The translations under genes and the position numbers were made by a program. A DNA stretch of 64,000 nt from Clostridia bacterium (lineage in GTDB: Bacteria > Bacillota > Clostridia > TANB77 > CAG-508), in NCBI GenBank assembly GCA_022797145.1, contig JAAWKA010000005.1, forward strand, positions 1 to 64,000, given 5' to 3'. Below, piece after piece: positions 53,120 to 63,018 of this stretch. Below the pieces are notes generated by a model. It made no database searches, was not told the origin of the DNA, and saw only the letters and a program-made list of their open reading frames with translations. Positions within the stretch are counted from its first letter, which is position 1, and each line of letters starts with the position of its first letter.

Positions 53120-55582
53120 CTATATAATATTTGCAACAACAATACTTTTTGTTATTGTATTTCCTGCAATATCTCTAATTGTTACTGTTTGAGTATCATT
53201 TTCATCAAATACTTTAGTTAAAGTTGTTTCATCATTTGATAAAGTCCAACCTTCAATTCCTTGTATTCTTTCATTTGCTTTTATTGTTACTGTTACTGAA
53301 TCTATTGTTTGTGAAGTTGTTGAATAATTTATTTCAATTTCTGGGTTAGTTTTATCAATATTATTAATTTCTATTTTAGCAGTTGATTCATTTCCTGCTA
53401 TATCTCTTACTGCAACATTAGTATTTGTATTAGCTGAAAATGTTTTACTTAATTGTCTTTTATCTAAAGATAAATTCCAACCAGATACTGGTTGTATCTC
53501 CTCATTAGCTTTTATTGTTACTGTTACATTTTCATTAGTAATTTGAGTATTGCTATATGAAATCTCTAATTCTGGTTTTGTTGAATCTACTATAATTTTA
53601 TGAGTTGTAGTTTTTTCGTTTCCAACTTCATCTTTTAAGAATGTATGTAAATAATAAATTCCATCTTGTTCTACTTTCAATTTTAATGTTTCATTTTCAC
53701 TCTTAAATGTAGTTGCTCCTTCAAAATTAGCTTTTTCATTTGAAGATAGAATATATTTACATTCTTCTAAATTCAATCCAAATCCAACATCTGAAATTCT
53801 AGTTACTACATCAAACTCTTTTGTATTGAATGTATTTTTATTAATTACAGAATCGTTTGGTTTATCTTGATCAATATTAGAAATAGTTACATCTACAGAA
53901 ACAGGATTTCCTCCTAAATCATAAAATGTATAAATTGTTCTTCCAATATTTTTGTTAAACTCTTTTCTCAAAGTTTTTCCGTTATCATAAACTTCCCAGC
54001 CCTCTGTTCCTTTTAGTGTTTCATTAGATTTAATTGTTACAATAACATTTTTGTTTGTGTGTTCTTTAATATTATATTCTCTTGTAACAACAGGGTTCAA
54101 AGTATCACTAATAATTGTTTGTGTTGTTACTCTTTCATTGCCTGCATTGTCAACTAATTGAATATGTAAATAATAAGTAGAATTCTCTTTTATTGTAAAA
54201 TATAATGTTTGGTCTTGTTTTGTAAATGTAGCTGCTGAATTAAAGTTGCTTGGAGTATCTTTACTTTGATTCAATACATATTTACATTTACTTAAATTTA
54301 GTCCAGAACCACCTTCATTATCGCTTATGTTAGCTGTTAGAGTAATGTCTATATTTTTAGAATTATCAATAGGTCTTGTATTAAATACATTTTGAGATAG
54401 TTTTGGCTCTACTGGTTCTACTTTATCTATATTATTTATTCTTATATGAGCTTTTATTTTTCTTCCTACTAAATCTGTAAATTCTACTTCCTCATCTATA
54501 TTTTTTGAATAAGTTTTTGTAAATACAGTTTTAGTTTTATTTGATTTCCAGTCTGATACTTCTTGCATTTCTTTGTTTGATGTAATTGTAACCACTACAT
54601 CTTTATTAGTAATTGCTGTATTTGAATATTTAATATGAAGTGTTGGCATTACTGTATCAACAATTAATTTGATTGTGTCTTTTCTTACATTTCCAGCATT
54701 GTCCATTGAAATAACATGTAAATAATATACTCCATCATTATCAACTGTTTTTTCTATTAATGATGTTAAATCTGTAATTTTAGTATAATTGCTCTCATCT
54801 TTCATTTCTTCTTTATTGTCAATTTTATATTTGCAACCATTTAAGTTAATACCTGATTCATTATCTGCCATCGTTAATTTAGTTTGAATTTTTTTAGATG
54901 CAAATATCGAATCTGATACTTTTGCTACTTGTGGTTTTACTTTGTCGATGTTTTTAATTTCTATTTTAGTAGTTGCTTTGTTCCCTGCCAAATCATATAC
55001 TTTAACTTCTTCTGAAGTATTTTCTTTATATTCTTTATAAGCACTCATTCTATCTTCTGCTAATGTATATCCACTAGTTATATTACTTACTTGCTCATTA
55101 AATCTTAATGTTACAATAACATTTTCATTAGTTATATCTTGTTTACTATAAGTAACATTTATAGTAGGTGCTGTTTTATCTGTTTGATTATCTATAATAG
55201 TAACTGGTTTTTTGTTAATATTGGGATTATATGTATTACCAGAAGGAGTATAAATATCCCCTTTATAGCCACTTACATTTACTTTAATTAACCCATTTGT
55301 ATTTTCTTGCTCTAAAGATGAAAATTGATTTGTAACAATTATTAAGTCATCTTCTTCATTTTCTATTGTTGTTTCATTGTTTTCTATTGAATTAACATTT
55401 TCTATATTATTAATATCCATTGATTTATTATCTTTTATATTAGTTGTATTACTTATATTATTATCTTTAGTACTATCATCACTTTTATTAAATATGTTTA
55501 TCATCATAATAGTGCCTAATAGTAGCACTATTATGAGAATAACTACAATTACTTTTTTATTAATTCCTTCTGAATTCCCCAT
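53120..55582 (-). CDS. membrane-anchored extracellular protein with tandem Ig-like repeats
   Basis: N-terminal TM VIVVILIIVLLLGTIMMINIF; about seven repeats of TxPxxxxxYSxxxITNxxVxVTIxxNExxxxxxGW...VxDxAGNxxxxxIxIxNIDK. Confidence 0.8.
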   Translation of the reverse strand: MGNSEGINKKVIVVILIIVLLLGTIMMINIFNKSDDSTKDNNISNTTNIKDNKSMDINNIENVNSIENNETTIENEEDDLIIVTNQFSSLEQENTNGLIKVNVSGYKGDIYTPSGNTYNPNINKKPVTIIDNQTDKTAPTINVTYSKQDITNENVIVTLRFNEQVSNITSGYTLAEDRMSAYKEYKENTSEEVKVYDLAGNKATTKIEIKNIDKVKPQVAKVSDSIFASKKIQTKLTMADNESGINLNGCKYKIDNKEEMKDESNYTKITDLTSLIEKTVDNDGVYYLHVISMDNAGNVRKDTIKLIVDTVMPTLHIKYSNTAITNKDVVVTITSNKEMQEVSDWKSNKTKTVFTKTYSKNIDEEVEFTDLVGRKIKAHIRINNIDKVEPVEPKLSQNVFNTRPIDNSKNIDITLTANISDNEGGSGLNLSKCKYVLNQSKDTPSNFNSAATFTKQDQTLYFTIKENSTYYLHIQLVDNAGNERVTTQTIISDTLNPVVTREYNIKEHTNKNVIVTIKSNETLKGTEGWEVYDNGKTLRKEFNKNIGRTIYTFYDLGGNPVSVDVTISNIDQDKPNDSVINKNTFNTKEFDVVTRISDVGFGLNLEECKYILSSNEKANFEGATTFKSENETLKLKVEQDGIYYLHTFLKDEVGNEKTTTHKIIVDSTKPELEISYSNTQITNENVTVTIKANEEIQPVSGWNLSLDKRQLSKTFSANTNTNVAVRDIAGNESTAKIEINNIDKTNPEIEINYSTTSQTIDSVTVTIKANERIQGIEGWTLSNDETTLTKVFDENDTQTVTIRDIAGNTITKSIVVANII

Positions 55583-55601
55583 TTTGTTACTCCTCTCTTT
55601 T

Positions 55602-58600
55602 TTACCTACCTGTTCTAGGTAGTTTTTTAATTTCTAATTCTTTACCATAACTGATAGTTGTCCATTCATCTCTATCTTCTAGTGGAACATCTAAATATGT
55701 TGCTGTTAATGAAACTTCATTAGTCCATTTATCATCAGGCTTAACAGTTGATTTTACTTTTGCGAACATGAATGGAGTTATTTCTGCTTTAAATCCTACT
55801 GGAACTGTACCAAATGATAATCTAAAATCAGTAACATATTCTCCTTCTTTTAATTCAATTTCTTCAAAATCAACATAGTTATTTACTTTTGAATTTAGGT
55901 TTTCTTTAAATAAAACATAATCATCTGTTAAATTAGTTTTATATAATACATTAAAGTTTAATTCATGTGAGTAAATTCCTGTGAACAATTTTTTCATTTC
56001 AATATAATCTGTAGGTAAGTTATCTGTCATAGTGAAATTGTCTACTGGTACATTAGAATTGTTAGCAACTGTATTGAAGTCATAACGAATTTCATCATTT
56101 GGTTGTGCCTGGATAATTCCTGTTTTTTCTACTTCAATTTTTGCTTCTGCTGGTTTGTTTTTTATATCTATAATAACTTTTTGTCCATTCTCTGTTATTT
56201 CAAATACATCAGGTTCTTCTTTCTTTACATAAAAATCTGGACATTTTGTTTCCCACAAATAATAAGTGCCTTTATCAAGCATAATATCTTCACTAAATTT
56301 TCCATTTTTATCGGTTACTAAGGTTAATAAAACATTATCTTCTGAATCTCTTAATTCAAATTCAACACCCTCTAATGGCATACCTGCTGGATCTCTATTC
56401 AATGTATTGTCTTCTAATACCGTTTTATTTATATTTAAAAATCCAACTGGAACTGGTTCATTAGTAAAATTAAAGTATTTATTATCTTCATTTTTGTCTA
56501 TTGTAAAATATACTGGTTCTTCATTAAGTATCCAGTCCTCATTTACCCAAGTTTCTTTGATACAATAGCTTCCTTTTCCAAGAACTACTTTATTAGTTGT
56601 TCCATCCTTTGTGGTAGTTAATGTTGCAACTTCTTTATTATCTTCAACATTGTAAATCTTATAAATTGCACCAACAACAGGCTCACCTTTTTTTACATCA
56701 TTTTTATAGTTGTAATCTGCTGCTGTTTTTGTAACTTGAACTTCTCCAGCTTCTTCTGGAATGTCTTTTAAACTAATTTTAATAGATTCTTCGTTTTTAT
56801 CTAATGAAAAATATTTTTCTTCATCATTTACCTTAAATCCGATTTGGAGCTGAAATTTCATAGCATTTGTAATTTCCTAAAGCAAGTTCTATATCATTAC
56901 TTGTAAAGTTTGGTTCATTAATTTCGCCTTTTTCATTCGTTGTAACATCAATATGCCAATCTTTGTCTAGGGATTCAATTCTATATGTAGCATTAGCAAC
57001 TGGTTGTCCTTCAATATGTCCTGTCCATAAATTATTCCCTCCACTTACTTTTTTAAGATTAACATATCCACCTTCTTCAGACCTATTTTGCACATCTAAA
57101 TTAACTACTGCTTCATTTTCTCCAACAGTAAAATAGTGTTTCGTTTCATCTTTGTGGAAATATGGTGCTGGTTCTATTTCCTGCATATAATAATCGCCTA
57201 GTTTTAGCTTATATCTATTGAAAATCATACCGTCTGCTCCACTTTTTTTGATTGCTTTTTCTCCATTAAAGTCTACTATTGTTCCATCTAAATTATAGAT
57301 TCCATATGTTGCACCAGCAACTGGATCATTTACTTTATGACCTGTCCAAACATTATTAAGACTAGCTGTTTTTTTAGCAGAAAAATATCCACCTTCTACA
57401 ACACTTTCTTTTACCTTAAAATTAGACACTTCTCCATGATATGTAATTTCAAATTCATATACCTTAGAATCTTTTTTGAAAAAATTAGGGCTATTGGTTT
57501 CTTGAATAGTATATCGGCCAATAGGTAATGATAGTTGTGCTTTTCCCTCTTGGTTTGTAATAACTGTTTTTACAACTTCTCCAGCTAAATTCTTAATAGT
57601 GTATTCAGCACCTGGTACAGCACTTCCTACAACATTACCAGTCCAAATATTATTTTTTGCACTAACCTTTTCTAAATCGAATTTTCCTTCTGCTTTTACT
57701 TCTAATGTTGCTACTCCTGAACTATCTCCATATGGATCAAAAGTAACTAGGTAATTTTGCCATTCATCACTAGGACTTTTTCCAAAAAATACAGGATATG
57801 TTTTACATTTTGCTTGAACACTTACAATACCATTTAAATCTGTTCTTAAATTTGTTTTTTGCACTAATATTTTAAATGTTTCTCCAGCATTAAATGTAGT
57901 TCTTGGATTATTATTCATATCTGTTACAACAGTACCTTCTGGAAATCCTGCTATATTAGTAACTGTATAATTTCCCATTTGTACACTACTTGATACTGAA
58001 TAAGTTTGAGAATAATAATTAGAATTACTATCTTGTGTAAAATCCCCTTGTTTGCTTATTGTTACTCTAGCATCTCCTGGTGTTTCTGTTCCATTTCTAC
58101 CAATATTAACCAATCTATCAATAGCATTAAGTATTTTCTCTCCTCTTTCATCTCCTGCATGATAAAAAGATCTTACATCAGTATCTCTTATTATGCTATA
58201 AATCGCATGTTTTGTCGCAACAAAAGCATCATCGTTATTGTCTACTCCAATTTCTGCTGCTGTTTTATATGGATAACCGTTTACTGCTACTCTCCACACT
58301 CTAACATCATTCATAATATTATCTATTGAAACACTATAGTTTGGTATATCTGGTCCTACTCCATCTCGTTCAGGGTTCAAACAATAGGCTGGATAATATT
58401 GTCCATTTGGTGCTTGATATTGTACATAACTAACAGTTACATAGTACCACATATTGTTATGCCAATATTGCAAGTGATGTCCACAGTCGTGGTCATAAAT
58501 AATATTAGCTTCTTTAATTTCTGTTGCTGCTAGTGATACATTTTGAAAAACTGGTAATAAATACATAATAATTAAAAGTACACATACTACTTTTTTTAAT

Positions 58601-58611
58601 GTTTTTTTCAT
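55602..58611 (-). CDS. CnaB-repeat surface adhesin with N-terminal TED-like domain and C-terminal LPRTGR, split by CGG +1 site at 56839-56841
   Basis: Signal peptide; YCLNPERDGVG...ATKHAIYSIIRD; CnaB repeats; ...LALGNYKCYEISAPN joins G-FKVNDEEKYFSLDKNEESIKISLKDIPEEAGEVQVTKTA...KKLPRTGR*. Confidence 0.85.
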
Positions 58612-58667
58612 TTTAATAAAACCTCCCTCATCTCATATATTTAAGTAATTTTCTTACTTAAATAAAA

Positions 58668-58703
58668 AGCCAACAGCTCAAAGCATTGCTTTGTCTATTG
58701 ACT
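58668..58703 (-). terminator. leader terminator/attenuator-like hairpin of adhesin
   Basis: Minus: AGTCAATAGACAAAGC-aat-GCTTTGAGCTGTTGGCT-TTTTATTT with GU pairs. Confidence 0.55.
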
Positions 58704-58717
58704 TTTTTGATGTTACC

Positions 58718-58762
58718 ATTATATAGGGGAGATTTTATATAATCAATTCCCAAATTTTTCCC
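58718..58762 (-). promoter_or_regulatory. element promoter C: GGGAA-N6-GGGAA-TTGATT-N17-TATAAT
   Basis: Minus: gggaaaaatttgggaaTTGATTatataaaatctccccctaTATAAT (spacer atataaaatctccccta, 17 nt). Confidence 0.82.
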
Positions 58763-58780
58763 TCATCAAAATTATGTGGC

Positions 58781-59563
58781 TTAAATGATATATGCTTCTG
58801 TGTACATGTAATTTCCATTAAGATAATAATCCCTTGCATAAATCCTGATTGTTCCAAATTTGTTTATTATCATATTTTTTACCCTATTGTTTGTATAAGT
58901 AAATTGGTTCGTTTGAGTTACTATACTCTCATCAATTACGATAGTATAGCCATATTGTTTCATATAAGTAGATTCATTATTTTTAATATCTTGTTTAATT
59001 TTTTCTGTTATAGTTGCATTATATTTATATGTGTGAACATCTTTCTTAGGTTCTTCTTTTACTTTTGGTGGTTCTACCTCTGGTGCTTTATTAGTATCTT
59101 CTTTTTTTACAGGATTCGTTGGTACTGTACTAGTAGTTGTTGTGACAGTTGGATTTTCTACTTTTTCCTGTTTAGGTGTTTCTTGTTTATTTTTATTAAC
59201 AGTTACATCTTTTTTATCATTATTTACTACTGATGTACTTTTTGTATTCGCTTTTATTTCTTCTTTTGCTTTTTCTTGAACAACTGGAATTTCTTCGTTA
59301 GTAGATATATTTTCTTCTGGAGTATTTTCAACTTCTGTTTCCATTTCTTTTTCTGAAATATCTACAACAATTTCTTCATCTTGTGTTTCTTCTTTAGGAT
59401 TTTGACTTTCTTCAAAAACTTCAGTAGCTACACCTGGAGCTTCTTTACTTTCTGAAATAAGATACATTCCCCCTACAGTTAATAAAATAATAACACCTAC
59501 AATAATGGTAATAATTAAACTACCTTTTAAAATTTTCTTGCCTTGCTTCTTCATAGCAATCAC
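58781..59563 (-). CDS. single-TM, low-complexity stalk protein
   Basis: TM GSLIITIIVGVIILLTVGGMYLI, E/K/P/T-rich stalk, C-terminal domain TYKYNATITEKIKQDIKNNESTYMKQYGYTIVID. Confidence 0.65.
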   Translation of the reverse strand: MIAMKKQGKKILKGSLIITIIVGVIILLTVGGMYLISESKEAPGVATEVFEESQNPKEETQDEEIVVDISEKEMETEVENTPEENISTNEEIPVVQEKAKEEIKANTKSTSVVNNDKKDVTVNKNKQETPKQEKVENPTVTTTTSTVPTNPVKKEDTNKAPEVEPPKVKEEPKKDVHTYKYNATITEKIKQDIKNNESTYMKQYGYTIVIDESIVTQTNQFTYTNNRVKNMIINKFGTIRIYARDYYLNGNYMYTEAYII

Positions 59564-59611
59564 TCCTTTGACTATTTAATTTCGAGTTTCCTCTTAATTG
59601 ACAAAAATGTA

Positions 59612-59680
59612 TAAATGAAAAACTGTAAAGGTTAGGCAAAGCCTATTCATTTTAACCTTTACAGTTTTTTGTTTATACAA
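59612..59680 (-). terminator. strong hairpin terminator after sortase
   Basis: aaaactgtaaaggttaggcaaagcctattcattttaacctttacagtttttt. Confidence 0.8.
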
Positions 59681-59724
59681 TATACTTTCAAAGGGAGGAA
59701 AATCGTAATTAGTCAAAGCAAGGC

Positions 59725-60267
59725 TTATTGCTTACTTGCTATTACACATAATCTTTTTTCTCTTTGATTTTTTATACAAGTTATCATTGTTATTTGATCT
59801 TCTTCTGTTGGATTTAATACTGTTAAATCTGTTTCACTTATTTCTTTTATTTCAGATATGTAATATTCTTGTGTTTCATATTTTGTTATATATTCAACTT
59901 TATCTCCTTTTTTTACTTCATTTAATCTTTCAAAAAAGTTTTGATTATATCCTCTGTTATGTGCTGCAAAGCATATGTTACCGCTGAAATATGGTGTATC
60001 TTTAAAATGCCCTATTCCTGTTTTTAGAATACTTAATTCTGTTCCATCTTTTATAGGACCATTTAATCCAATACTATCTATTTTTAAATGTCCTATTACA
60101 TCTGTATTTTCTTCTGCTAATATCGTTTCAGTTTTTTCGTCTATTACCTCTTCTATAATCTCATTTTCAGTTTTGCTATTATTATTTCTATTAATTAGCA
60201 AATATGTTCCTATTCCTCCAAGTATAACAATTAATATAATAGCAAAAATCATAATTTTCTTTTTCAT
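59725..60267 (-). CDS. sortase (class D-like)
   Basis: N-terminal TM; IGHLKIDSIGLNGPIKDGTELSILKTGIGHFKDTPYFSGNICFAAHNRGYN...LTVLNPTEEDQITMITCIKNQREKRLCVIASK. Confidence 0.88.
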   Translation of the reverse strand: MKKKIMIFAIILIVILGGIGTYLLINRNNNSKTENEIIEEVIDEKTETILAEENTDVIGHLKIDSIGLNGPIKDGTELSILKTGIGHFKDTPYFSGNICFAAHNRGYNQNFFERLNEVKKGDKVEYITKYETQEYYISEIKEISETDLTVLNPTEEDQITMITCIKNQREKRLCVIASKQ

Positions 60268-60782
60268 AAAACTTCATCCTCCTCTTTTTCTCCTTTTATA
60301 CCTACTACTAAATATCTTCCAGTATCTAATTTAATTTTGTATCTTTCTTCTATTTTTCTATAATCATCTTTTGTATAAATCTCTTTTGTTAGCATGTCCT
60401 TTAATTCTTCATAATTAAAACAATTGTTAATTAGTTCTTCATTACTGTAGTATTGATTTGTAATATCTTTAATTTTATCTTTAAACTGTTTAAGATTTTT
60501 GCATTTAATTTCTTTATAAATATTTAAATTCAATTTAATATTCTCATTGCTTTTATTTATATATAAGTTTTCCATATTTAATAATAAATTTGAGTATTTA
60601 CTATTATCTAATAATTTTTCTAAGTCTTGTTGTAAATCACCATATGCTCCAGATGTAATTGTTTCATTTGTTATGTCAAAATCAATATTTTCATTAGTAA
60701 CAATTATTTTCAATTCTTTAAGGTTTAAAATTATAAATTTGTTTATATTGTAATCGTAATTAATATCGAATCTTTTATTCAA
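60264..60782 (-). CDS. element protein, TTG start, tail GEKEEDEVL
   Basis: gaggaggaagaagaaaTTGAATAAAAGA; ATGA overlap with sortase start. Confidence 0.55.
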   Translation of the reverse strand: MNKRFDINYDYNINKFIILNLKELKIIVTNENIDFDITNETITSGAYGDLQQDLEKLLDNSKYSNLLLNMENLYINKSNENIKLNLNIYKEIKCKNLKQFKDKIKDITNQYYSNEELINNCFNYEELKDMLTKEIYTKDDYRKIEERYKIKLDTGRYLVVGIKGEKEEDEVL

Positions 60783-61128
60783 TTTCTTCTTCCTCCTCAT
60801 CTACCTCTTCTTCTAAACTTTCAAAAGATCCTATTCCGATTGCAGCATCTAGTATTTCTGTTGCTTTTGCTTTTTCTAATGTATCTAATGTGACATCTCC
60901 ATCTGTATATGCTTTTACAATTTCATCTGCTACTGTTATATTGCTTGTTTCTGTCGAATTTTCTGAACATACATAATCTATAACTACAAATAATCTATTT
61001 TGCTCTTCTTCTGTAAATTTTTTTTCACTTGCACTTCTTATAGCATTAATATATTGAAAATCCTGCAAATGAATTCTTTGTTGTGGTGTTAATTGGTCAT
61101 ATAATTCAAATTCTAATCTTTTTGACAT
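60775..61128 (-). CDS. element protein, tail EEEVDEEEEEIE
   Basis: Start MSKRLEFEL. Confidence 0.6.
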   Translation of the reverse strand: MSKRLEFELYDQLTPQQRIHLQDFQYINAIRSASEKKFTEEEQNRLFVVIDYVCSENSTETSNITVADEIVKAYTDGDVTLDTLEKAKATEILDAAIGIGSFESLEEEVDEEEEEIE

Positions 61129-61129
61129 A

Positions 61130-61987
61130 TTATAATTCCTCACTTTCTTCATCTTCTATGTTTTCTGCATATTCTAAATCTTTATTTAGATAATTCAAAC
61201 ATTTTTCAATATTATCAAAATCCTGCATTTTCATTTCACCATTTACATTATTTATTCCTAAATAAATGCCATTTTCTTTTGTGATAAATTTTCCTAATTC
61301 ATTAGGTTTAAATTGAATTTCTTTATTATGTTTGTTTAATATCTCTAAAAACTGGTAATATGTAATTTGTTTAATATTAGAATTTTTTTTGATATATAAT
61401 TTATCAATTTCATTTTCTAATCCTTCAATTAATTCTTCTGCATTATTCCTATCAATATATACTTCATACTTCTCTATATATTTTTCATTAAATCCTGTAT
61501 TGCATATATGTTCTTTTAGGTTATAATAAACATTATCCTTAAACTCATCACTTAATCTGTGATATTTATCTAATATTGAATCAATAAAATGTCTTAAAAC
61601 CTCTCTTGTTGTTGTAACTCCTTTATGGTTTGAAACACCATTTAATATTTCTTTTTCAAATAGCTTTAAATTATTTATTTCATCTGATATACAAATGTTA
61701 CTTTCTTCATAATAATATGGACAATAATCAATCCAAAAGACCATATCAAATGATAATTTCTCATCTTCTTCATCTATATATACATCAGCAACTCTTTCAT
61801 CTTTTTTTATTCTATCTAGTATTTGTTCTTTATGATTTATGATAAATTCTCTATGCTCATAGTTTTGGTCTATAGATAAACAATAATTAAATTCGCTACA
61901 ATCTTCTAGTGCATCTTCAACAAATTTATTTGCATAATACCTTATTGTTTCTTCTTCATTCAAGTCAATTTCATACACATTGGTCAT
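61130..61987 (-). CDS. element protein, tail ENIEDEESEEL
   Basis: ATGA overlap with upstream gene. Confidence 0.6.
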   Translation of the reverse strand: MTNVYEIDLNEEETIRYYANKFVEDALEDCSEFNYCLSIDQNYEHREFIINHKEQILDRIKKDERVADVYIDEEDEKLSFDMVFWIDYCPYYYEESNICISDEINNLKLFEKEILNGVSNHKGVTTTREVLRHFIDSILDKYHRLSDEFKDNVYYNLKEHICNTGFNEKYIEKYEVYIDRNNAEELIEGLENEIDKLYIKKNSNIKQITYYQFLEILNKHNKEIQFKPNELGKFITKENGIYLGINNVNGEMKMQDFDNIEKCLNYLNKDLEYAENIEDEESEEL

Positions 61988-63018
61988 ATACTCTCTTCCT
62001 CCATTTCTTCTAAGCCATTAACTGTTTTGAATTCTTTAAATTCTGCTTTTAAATGTTCAATTTTATTAAAAATATCGGTGTTATTTTCACTATTTAGTTC
62101 TTCTGTTAGTCTTGCTATTTCTTTAAATATTGCAATATCTTCCACTATATTTAAAAAGTTGTTTAACTTCATATCATTTTCTATTAATTGTGTTCCATTG
62201 TAAATATCAATTAAGTCAACTAAAACTAGATTTCCATTATTAGTTTTTTCAACAGACATTGTGCTGCTTTCATTATGAATAAAAGTACATCCTTGTTTTA
62301 AATCTTCTTTAAACATTAAATAATTTATTTCAAGAGTATTTTCTACAATTCTTTCTTGCTCTTTTTCATTAGAATTATTAAATTTTTCTATTGCTTTTTT
62401 CAATTCTTTATATTCTTTATAAACCTCTAAATATGTATCTTGATAGATTAAATATTTTATTGTTTCTCTACTATATTCATTTCCAAAATAGTAGTCTTCT
62501 GCTTCATACAAAATGTCTTTTATTTTTTCTATATATTCTTCTTCACATCTAGGTAGGCTGTCCTCATATAGATTATATAAATGTTGTAACACTTTATATG
62601 GAATCTTGTTTTTACTGGCTTCTTCTATAATTTCTTCTTTGAATGTATTTTTTAAATAGTTTTCGGTATAATACCCACAGAAAATATCAGCAATTTTATT
62701 AATCAATTTTAAATTGATTGCTATATCTCTGTTTTCAAGTTCAATTTCCTTTAAAAAGTCTTCTAATACTGTTTCATCAACCATACTTGGAGCATCTATC
62801 CAATTCATAAATTTGTTATATAATTTTATTAAAAGATTCTTGCTTTCTAAAACACTTTTATATTTATCTACTTCTATCATTTCATTTTCTAATGTATTAC
62901 TTACTAGTTGATAAAAATTATATTGATATACTAAACTATTAAATTCTTCATCTTTGCAATTTCTTATTTGTTCTTTTAAACTGTTTAATTGTTGTTTAAA
63001 ATTTTCTTTATAACTCAT
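61984..63018 (-). CDS. element protein, tail LEEMEEESI
   Basis: ATGA overlap with upstream gene. Confidence 0.6.
   Translation of the reverse strand: MSYKENFKQQLNSLKEQIRNCKDEEFNSLVYQYNFYQLVSNTLENEMIEVDKYKSVLESKNLLIKLYNKFMNWIDAPSMVDETVLEDFLKEIELENRDIAINLKLINKIADIFCGYYTENYLKNTFKEEIIEEASKNKIPYKVLQHLYNLYEDSLPRCEEEYIEKIKDILYEAEDYYFGNEYSRETIKYLIYQDTYLEVYKEYKELKKAIEKFNNSNEKEQERIVENTLEINYLMFKEDLKQGCTFIHNESSTMSVEKTNNGNLVLVDLIDIYNGTQLIENDMKLNNFLNIVEDIAIFKEIARLTEELNSENNTDIFNKIEHLKAEFKEFKTVNGLEEMEEESI

Noticed and set aside
1055-58611. CGG simply reassigned to another amino acid (e.g. Trp or Gln) with no frame change
   Set aside because: In all six cases reading through in the zero frame hits a stop within about 13 codons while the homologous or contiguous sequence continues only in +1.
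1055-58611. Random homopolymer sequencing errors as the sole cause of the six breaks
   Set aside because: The extra base is always a C before GG of a Gly codon, and none of the six sites is in a long homopolymer. Not fully excluded; a systematic artefact must be ruled out by resequencing.
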